A program made the position numbers and the translations under genes. From positions 1 to 39,190 of the forward strand of contig ONKE01000064.1 in assembly GCA_900318355.1 (NCBI GenBank): DNA of 39,190 nt, given 5' to 3'. Origin of the DNA: an uncultured Bacteroidales bacterium. GTDB lineage: Bacteria; Bacteroidota; Bacteroidia; Bacteroidales; UBA932. Under the pieces are notes generated by a model. That model searched no databases. It saw only the letters and a list, made by a program, of their open reading frames with translations, and was not told the origin of the DNA. Positions 34,160-39,190 of the stretch are shown here, piece by piece; within the stretch, counting starts at the first letter, position 1; each line of letters begins with the position of its first letter.

Positions 34160-36454
34160 TCAAAATGTGTCGGTCAGACTGGTTTTATATCCAAGCCACC
34201 TGCCGCTTGTATAGTCGGAATGGGCATCGCCCCAGTACCAGGTGTCGTAAACGCAGCGGACGTAACCGGAATAGGTGGCGCCGCCCTGGTTGTAGGTTAT
34301 GCTAGTGGTGCCGGATGCATTGCTGTCATCAAGCTGTACGAAGACATCTTCACTGGAATTGCCATAGACGTAGAGGAGATGACCGGCCGCCCAGTACCCG
34401 TTTGTTTTGGAAGAACCGTATAATTTGGGAATCTTATCATCCTTGTTCAGCTTCTGAAGGAAAAGAATCTCCGCCTTGGTGGGAAGGCGCCAGCGTCCGG
34501 CCGGATAGCCGTACTCCTGATAGGCGGCGCAGCGCTTTCTCGCGCCCTCATACGATACTGAAGTGGTCTTTCCGTAAGACGACGCTGAAATGAACTTCGG
34601 GGAAATCACATTCTGCAGATTCGGGTCCGTCGGACGGTAATTGGTAAGGTCGTCGCCGGAGATCGTGCCGGTCAGAATGCCGCTGTACTCGTTGGTGGCG
34701 GCGGCGCGGGGGTCGCCGAGAACCGTCTCGAAAGTCTCTCCGCCCACTTCCGGGGCAAATTTCAGGATGGTCGTGGTGACAGAGTAGATGTTGGGGTTTT
34801 GGTTGTTGGCGGTAATTTCGAAAGGCAAAGAAACGGCGGCAGAGTTGGCTACCACGGCACCAAGATAGTGATCTCTGGTGGTGGAACCGGAATTGTCCCT
34901 GACCGTGGTATTGTCAGATGTGGTTGATGTTCCGTTGACAAATACGTTAGGACTGCTGTCGTTGCTGTTGCTTGTATCCGTATTCGTTATAAACAGGGGG
35001 GGATACTGGGTCACGACAAGGGTCTTGTCATATTGGCCGGTAGCATCATTGGCCAGCTGCAGGACAATGGTAAACGTGTAGGGCGAAATGTCGTAATCGC
35101 CGGACGAGAAGTCGTATTTCAGCGTGTTGGAGATGTGGATGTAGTCGCCGTCCGTGGCGATGGCGACCGAGGGGGTGTTGGGCTCTGTCTCGTGGTCGCC
35201 GGTCGCGAAATCGTCCCACTCTTTCATCCTGCTCTTGATGGCCACCTTGCCGCTGGCGAAGTAGGGGATGTCGAGCGTGTTGCCGTAGAAGCGGATGTTC
35301 TGCATGTCGGGGACATTCACATCCAGATAATAACCGGGAGCGATCGAGGAGGAAATCTCGCCGAGCGTCCTCCAGTCGAGGACCTCGTAGCCGCAGGTGA
35401 CATTGACGGCGTCGTCGTCCGTGTCGCCGCCGAGCTGGGTGACGTCGAGGATAAGATGGTACCAGTTGTTGCTTTCGAATTTGTTGGTCGGAAGCATGAC
35501 CTTGTAATAGAACTCCTTCTGGGACTCCTGGACGATGCCGCCGACAGTGCGGGTGAGCTTCCACGGAACGATGAGCTTGATGTAAGGCTCGTTGGCCGCC
35601 CCGTAGTTCCAGGACACCGGATAGGAATAGAAGGCGGCGCTGGAGAAGGCCGTCGAGAAATCCGTTTTGCCGGTAATCGCGGTGTTGTCCAGATTGGGCA
35701 GATATTCGAAAATCTGCGTGGATGCGTTCGCTCCGCCGACAAAGGCGTCGGAAGCGGCGCCGCAGAGATAGACGCGGATATTGCTGCCTTCCGTCAGGGG
35801 CGTCCATCTCTCGGTTACGTCACCTTTGACCTCGACGACTTCATCCTTGAGGTAGAAGTCCATGGTCACCTTGGCCGGAAGCCGTTTCAGCTCGATTTCG
35901 GCCTTGCCGACGAGCGTCTGGCCGGGAACGGCCTGGACGACGATGTTTTCCGCAAGGCCGGTCATGACAAGGGCGAGGTCCTCTTCGGCGGCCGGCGTGA
36001 AGGAGGAACCTGCTGCCGCCGTGAATGTGTGGTGGGATGACTCGCTCAGTGCAAGCGCGTTCAACTGGTCCATCCTGGCTTCGACGCCGCTGACGAGAAA
36101 GTCGCTTTCAGGGCCGGGATAGTTGGCGATGGCATATACCTTATATGTATCATCGGTAATGACGGCCGCCTGGATGAAGCAGGTGAAACTGTTTTCAATC
36201 TCAGGGGAGAAGCGCCAGTGGTGGCGGTATTCCGGGTACTGGCCGCTGAAAAGGAAGACGTCCACTGTCTTGATCATGTTTTCATTGCCGACGCCGGGCT
36301 TGTCGGCCTTGGTTCCGATGTCCGAACAGTTGAGCGTAAGGCTGATCCCTTCTCCGGGATATACCGGCACGTTGTCCCGCACGCCTTCCTGCTGGCACGC
36401 GGCCACCGACAGGAGTGCGGCAAAGACGGATGCTATGATGATGTACTTTTTCAT
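34160..36454 (-). CDS. Tip-type lipoprotein with C-terminal lectin/FGE-like domain
   Basis: A 764-aa lipoprotein starting at 36454 (MKKYIIIASVFAALLSVAAC, Cys20); an upstream extension of the frame lies inside the preceding gene and is rejected. It carries IGTKADKPG (about 46-54). The middle is Mfa2/DUF4906-like. The C-terminus shows RWRLPTKAEILFL, GYWAAGHLLY and YVRCVYDTWYWGDAHS, the same domain signature as the tip-type protein at 20620. A ligand-binding pilus tip role is likely. Its stop overlaps the leader of the giant gene. The two paralogues have distinct mid regions, so they may recognise different ligands. Confidence 0.75.
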   Translation of the reverse strand: MKKYIIIASVFAALLSVAACQQEGVRDNVPVYPGEGISLTLNCSDIGTKADKPGVGNENMIKTVDVFLFSGQYPEYRHHWRFSPEIENSFTCFIQAAVITDDTYKVYAIANYPGPESDFLVSGVEARMDQLNALALSESSHHTFTAAAGSSFTPAAEEDLALVMTGLAENIVVQAVPGQTLVGKAEIELKRLPAKVTMDFYLKDEVVEVKGDVTERWTPLTEGSNIRVYLCGAASDAFVGGANASTQIFEYLPNLDNTAITGKTDFSTAFSSAAFYSYPVSWNYGAANEPYIKLIVPWKLTRTVGGIVQESQKEFYYKVMLPTNKFESNNWYHLILDVTQLGGDTDDDAVNVTCGYEVLDWRTLGEISSSIAPGYYLDVNVPDMQNIRFYGNTLDIPYFASGKVAIKSRMKEWDDFATGDHETEPNTPSVAIATDGDYIHISNTLKYDFSSGDYDISPYTFTIVLQLANDATGQYDKTLVVTQYPPLFITNTDTSNSNDSSPNVFVNGTSTTSDNTTVRDNSGSTTRDHYLGAVVANSAAVSLPFEITANNQNPNIYSVTTTILKFAPEVGGETFETVLGDPRAAATNEYSGILTGTISGDDLTNYRPTDPNLQNVISPKFISASSYGKTTSVSYEGARKRCAAYQEYGYPAGRWRLPTKAEILFLQKLNKDDKIPKLYGSSKTNGYWAAGHLLYVYGNSSEDVFVQLDDSNASGTTSITYNQGGATYSGYVRCVYDTWYWGDAHSDYTSGRWLGYKTSLTDTF

Positions 36455-36464
36455 ATCAGACAGA

Positions 36465-37925
36465 CTACATGCTGGGGATGATGATGTTATAGGCTCCGTC
36501 TCGCTGAAGCTCGCTGTCGAGGGAGAACTCGCGGCCTCCGGAGGCCTGGACGGAGAAGGTGAGCCCGGCCGAGATGGCCGGCTGTCCGGCCGCCGGACGG
36601 TCGTCGTCATCGGCATAGATATAGAAGTCGATGGTGACGCCGGGCAGTATGTCGCCGGCAGCCGGTCCGATTGACGCGGAGCCCGTGTGGACGTGGGTGC
36701 CGTCGTTCGGGGTCAGGGTGTAGAAATCGGCATTCTGCGTCATGTTGATGTGGAAGGTGCACTGGGTCGGCGAGAAGATCTTGAACATGCCGTGGATGGG
36801 CTTGAGACGGCCTTGCTCGTCGGTCTTGAAGGTGATGTCGTGACCGCTGACAGTGCAGGATTCGGAATCCCAGCCGATCCAGCTGGCCATTGCGGACTGG
36901 TTTTCAGCCGAGGCCGAGAGTTCGGTATAGTTCCAGTCCATCACCGTATTCTCCACCTTGAAGATACCGCCCATGTAGGTGACGGTGTAGGAATACTTGT
37001 GGCCGCCGAGCCATTTCGTGCCCTTGGGGAAGGACAGGCGGGAAGTACGGATGAGAGGGTCGCCGGTGACGGGGTCGGTTTCGCCCTCCATCTGGTAGAC
37101 GACGTCGATGACTTCGAAGAGTTCAGCCTCTGTCGCGGGCCAGAAATAATAGAAATCCTTGGAAGTGGACTGACGCTGGGAGAGTACGTCGATCGGGGTG
37201 GCACCCTTGCCGTAGCTCATGCCGCCGAAATCGGTCCTTGCGGAGACCGGGCCCGCGGCCGTGGCGTTGCTGAAGGCGACATCGGCCGTGCCGTTTTCAT
37301 TGAAGGTGATGGTCGTCTCCTTACTGTTCAGGAAGTCGTCGTTAAGATAGACGCCGTGGAGGAAGATGGGCTGCTCTCCATTCGGGGTCTGGTTGGAAAT
37401 CTGGAAGGAGATTGCGACCTGGGCGAAGAGGTGGTTGAACACCAGGGGAACGTCCGAATAGTCGTTGGCGGCGGTCGAACGCAGCACGGGGTTCGAATAT
37501 TTGAAGTCGTATTGGGCTACGGACGTGCTAAGGGCCTTGGCCGGAAGAGTGAGCGTGTTGCCGCTCGCGCTGAGGCCGGTGCCGAAGAAAGCCGTGGTAC
37601 TGTAGGAGTCGCTGTGGTCAAGCCAGCTGAAGAAAAGATGGCTGCCACCGCTCCACTCGTAGTTGGTCGGCGTGCCGTAGTTCCATCTGGTGTTGGTCTG
37701 GTCCCAGACCAGGGTGTTGTCGATGTGGTATCTGCCGCCGTTGTACCAGTCACGGACCTGGAATACGTCGTCGTTGCTCACCGCGTCTGTCGCCTTGGTC
37801 TGGCGCGGCGCAGCGAAGCGGATGCCGGAAGAAGTCTCCGTGACGATCTCTCCCTGGTTGCAGGCGGGAAGGACTGTCAGCGCCGCCAGGGCGGCCAGGA
37901 TTGCTATATTGTGTTTCTTTCTCAT
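36465..37925 (-). CDS. Fimbrillin-like lipoprotein, locus B
   Basis: A 486-aa lipoprotein with Cys22 (LPAC). A basic site APRQTKATD (residues 39-47) is present. The usual KYWPN box is not evident; SHLFFSWLDH resembles the fimbrillin middle box, and FNHLFAQVAISFQI matches the F-x-H box. The C-terminal half after VMDWNYTEL (residue about 330) adds about 155 residues of beta-rich sequence ending DGAYNIIIPSM, beyond the point where other fimbrillins end. It may be an extended or tip-adaptor subunit. It lies 10 bp upstream of the lectin-like gene, in one operon with it. Confidence 0.72.
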   Translation of the reverse strand: MRKKHNIAILAALAALTVLPACNQGEIVTETSSGIRFAAPRQTKATDAVSNDDVFQVRDWYNGGRYHIDNTLVWDQTNTRWNYGTPTNYEWSGGSHLFFSWLDHSDSYSTTAFFGTGLSASGNTLTLPAKALSTSVAQYDFKYSNPVLRSTAANDYSDVPLVFNHLFAQVAISFQISNQTPNGEQPIFLHGVYLNDDFLNSKETTITFNENGTADVAFSNATAAGPVSARTDFGGMSYGKGATPIDVLSQRQSTSKDFYYFWPATEAELFEVIDVVYQMEGETDPVTGDPLIRTSRLSFPKGTKWLGGHKYSYTVTYMGGIFKVENTVMDWNYTELSASAENQSAMASWIGWDSESCTVSGHDITFKTDEQGRLKPIHGMFKIFSPTQCTFHINMTQNADFYTLTPNDGTHVHTGSASIGPAAGDILPGVTIDFYIYADDDDRPAAGQPAISAGLTFSVQASGGREFSLDSELQRDGAYNIIIPSM

Positions 37926-37936
37926 CTTCTTCAGTT

Positions 37937-39007
37937 TTATTCTACGCCGATTTCAATGTCGGGATGGACGATCCACTGTTCTTCGCGGGGATAGTCGAAA
38001 GTGATATACCAGACGGCTCCGGGAACGACAAGGCCGGAAATGTTGATTTTGGCCGTGGCCGGGAAGGTTATCCAGTTGCCGTCCTGCTTGAGCTTGAGGG
38101 TTCTTTTGGTGCCGTCGCTGAGGTTGAAGGTGATCTTGATGCCGGTCAGGTCCTGAGGCAGTGCGAACACCTTGAAGTTCATCGAGGTAGAGGTGGAGAT
38201 AATCGGGTTGTAGGCTTCGCCGCCGTCGTTGTGGAAGGCCAGGGAGATGGTGTTAGCCGTGGTGCCGGAGGTGGCGTAGGAACAGGACATGCCGCTGCCC
38301 GAATCAAATGTGGCGGTCACGTCGCCGGCAAGTGGCATTGTTGTGGAGGCTTCCGTCTCGTAGGTGGCAGTCTCCATCTCGAAGCTTGTGACGGTGATGT
38401 TGTCGTTGGCGCCGACCGTGAAATCGAAGGTCGTGAAGGCCGGGTAGAAATCCAGGTTGATGCCGTTGTTGGCCGGGGCGCACTGGAGGGAGGCTACCAT
38501 GAAGGCGTCGGACATGTCGGGGGTGAACAGGACTACGTTGCCGCTCTTCCTGCTGTAGGTTGCGACCTGGGAGGCGGGGATGGTTGCCGAAATGCTGTGG
38601 TCGCCGACCGAAATTTTGGAAGCGGGATAGCCCGCCCAGAAATCGTGGGAGCCTTCGCCCCAGGTCAGGCCGTGTTCGGCTCCGCTGGGCATCATGTCGG
38701 TCCGGCTGTTGACTCCGGAGGTGGAGATGGTGTTGACCGAATAGTTCTGTGAGGCCATCGTCACTTCGCTGTTCTTCATCGCGAGGGTGATGATGTCGCC
38801 GGATGTCCAGTCGATACGCTCATATGTCTTTCCGCCGGTGCCTTCGAAAGTCTCGCCGCTGTAGGCCGTCTTGGTGGAAGGCGCGGCGGGGCTGGTCTTG
38901 GCGCGGAAACGTATTTCGAGTCCGGAAAGATTCTTGCTGCAGCCGGAAAATCCCAGCAGACATGCTGCTGCGGCCGCTATGCTGATGATTGCTCTGCTTG
39001 TTGTCAT
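37937..39007 (-). CDS. Fimbrillin family lipoprotein, locus B
   Basis: A 356-aa lipoprotein, ATG at 39007 (a longer frame to 39073 overlaps the previous gene). The signal peptide ends at Cys23 (FSGC). A processing-type site PSTKTAYSG (about 43-51) is present. The segment LDFYPAFTTFDFTV and the ending around GVKITFNLSDG-type strands fit the fimbrillin family, although boxes are weaker than in locus A. It is probably the main or a minor pilin of locus B. A Shine-Dalgarno-like GGAAGAG lies 5 bp upstream of the start. Confidence 0.7.
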   Translation of the reverse strand: MTTSRAIISIAAAAACLLGFSGCSKNLSGLEIRFRAKTSPAAPSTKTAYSGETFEGTGGKTYERIDWTSGDIITLAMKNSEVTMASQNYSVNTISTSGVNSRTDMMPSGAEHGLTWGEGSHDFWAGYPASKISVGDHSISATIPASQVATYSRKSGNVVLFTPDMSDAFMVASLQCAPANNGINLDFYPAFTTFDFTVGANDNITVTSFEMETATYETEASTTMPLAGDVTATFDSGSGMSCSYATSGTTANTISLAFHNDGGEAYNPIISTSTSMNFKVFALPQDLTGIKITFNLSDGTKRTLKLKQDGNWITFPATAKINISGLVVPGAVWYITFDYPREEQWIVHPDIEIGVE

Positions 39008-39020
39008 GGCTCTTCCGAAT

Positions 39021-39190
39021 CTATTTTTCCCACTCTTGGTTGAAGGAGGACTGAGAAAAGTCCATGGTGACAATTTCCTGTCCCGTCGTCTTTACCTCGG
39101 AATCGGGCTGCACCGTGGATGCGCCGAGCAGCCCGGTTTCCAGCACAACCGAGACCTGCTTGATCACAACTGGGGCAAGATATCTTTTAC
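39021..39190 (-). CDS. C-terminal fragment of an unrecognised fimbrial-locus protein (cut by window edge)
   Basis: An open minus-strand frame runs in from the window end and stops at 39021-39023 (TAG). It gives about 55 residues (KRYLAPVVIKQVSVVLETG, then LLGAS, to SSFNQEWEK). The stop is 13 bp before the ATG at 39007, so it is the upstream operon partner. By analogy with locus A it could be a DUF5119-like or Mfa2-like lipoprotein, but too little is present to assign a family. Confidence 0.6.
   Translation of the reverse strand, partial: KRYLAPVVIKQVSVVLETGLLGASTVQPDSEVKTTGQEIVTMDFSQSSFNQEWEK

Noticed and set aside
36455-36616. N-terminal extension of the lectin-like protein
   Set aside because: It would place the signal peptide internally and lies inside the upstream gene. 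The ATG at 36454 gives a normal lipoprotein signal.

Overview
The window looks like chromosomal DNA from a GC-rich member of the Bacteroidales (Bacteroidota), possibly an Alistipes- or Cryptobacteroides-like gut lineage. The evidence is Bacteroidota-type promoters (TTTG, 19-20 bp, TAnnTTTG), fimbrillin-family lipoproteins, DUF3575- and DUF4906-like proteins, and AraC-type regulators fused to membrane domains. The genus is a guess. No rRNA, tRNA, CRISPR, phage or transposase gene was seen.

Layout. Positions 1-84 hold half of a short repeat element, followed by a UvrD/PcrA helicase on the minus strand. Positions 2828-5325 carry a plus-strand pair: a secreted protein with two OmpA-like peptidoglycan-binding domains, and a membrane-spanning AraC regulator that resembles a hybrid two-component sensor with its kinase removed. 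A complete 168-bp copy of the repeat element (5338-5505) separates this pair from a minus-strand operon (8360 to 5511): a fimbrillin-like lipoprotein, a seven-helix membrane AraC regulator, and a receiver-only response regulator. Two divergent promoters lie between that operon and the main plus-strand locus.

The main locus (8811-30584) is one tightly packed gene series with short gaps or ATGA overlaps. It starts with an OmpA-like/DUF3575 outer-membrane protein and a DUF5119-like lipoprotein. Three closely related fimbrillins (12011, 13375, 14654) follow, then three divergent fimbrillin-like lipoproteins (16065, 17215, 18447) and two large lipoproteins: one with a C-terminal lectin/FGE-like domain (20620), the other a multidomain protein with Ig-like repeats (23023). 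A histidine kinase begins 3 bp after the last structural gene. It is followed by a receiver-only regulator, a kinase-less look-alike of the sensor, and a small membrane protein. A bidirectional terminator (about 30596-30632) ends the series.

A second, convergent fimbrial locus on the minus strand (39190 down to 30660) holds two fimbrillin-like lipoproteins and the same terminal pair type (lectin/FGE-like protein plus giant multidomain lipoprotein). It continues beyond the window.

Inferred working model: a type V-like pilus system (lipoprotein precursors, proteolytic activation, strand-exchange assembly) with unusually many subunits, two alternative tip modules, OmpA-like anchors and several dedicated membrane-embedded sensors. 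The least conventional parts are the regulators (single-chain membrane AraC proteins, receiver-only regulators, kinase-less sensor twin) and special subunits (a dockerin-like calcium loop, a tryptophan-rich insert).
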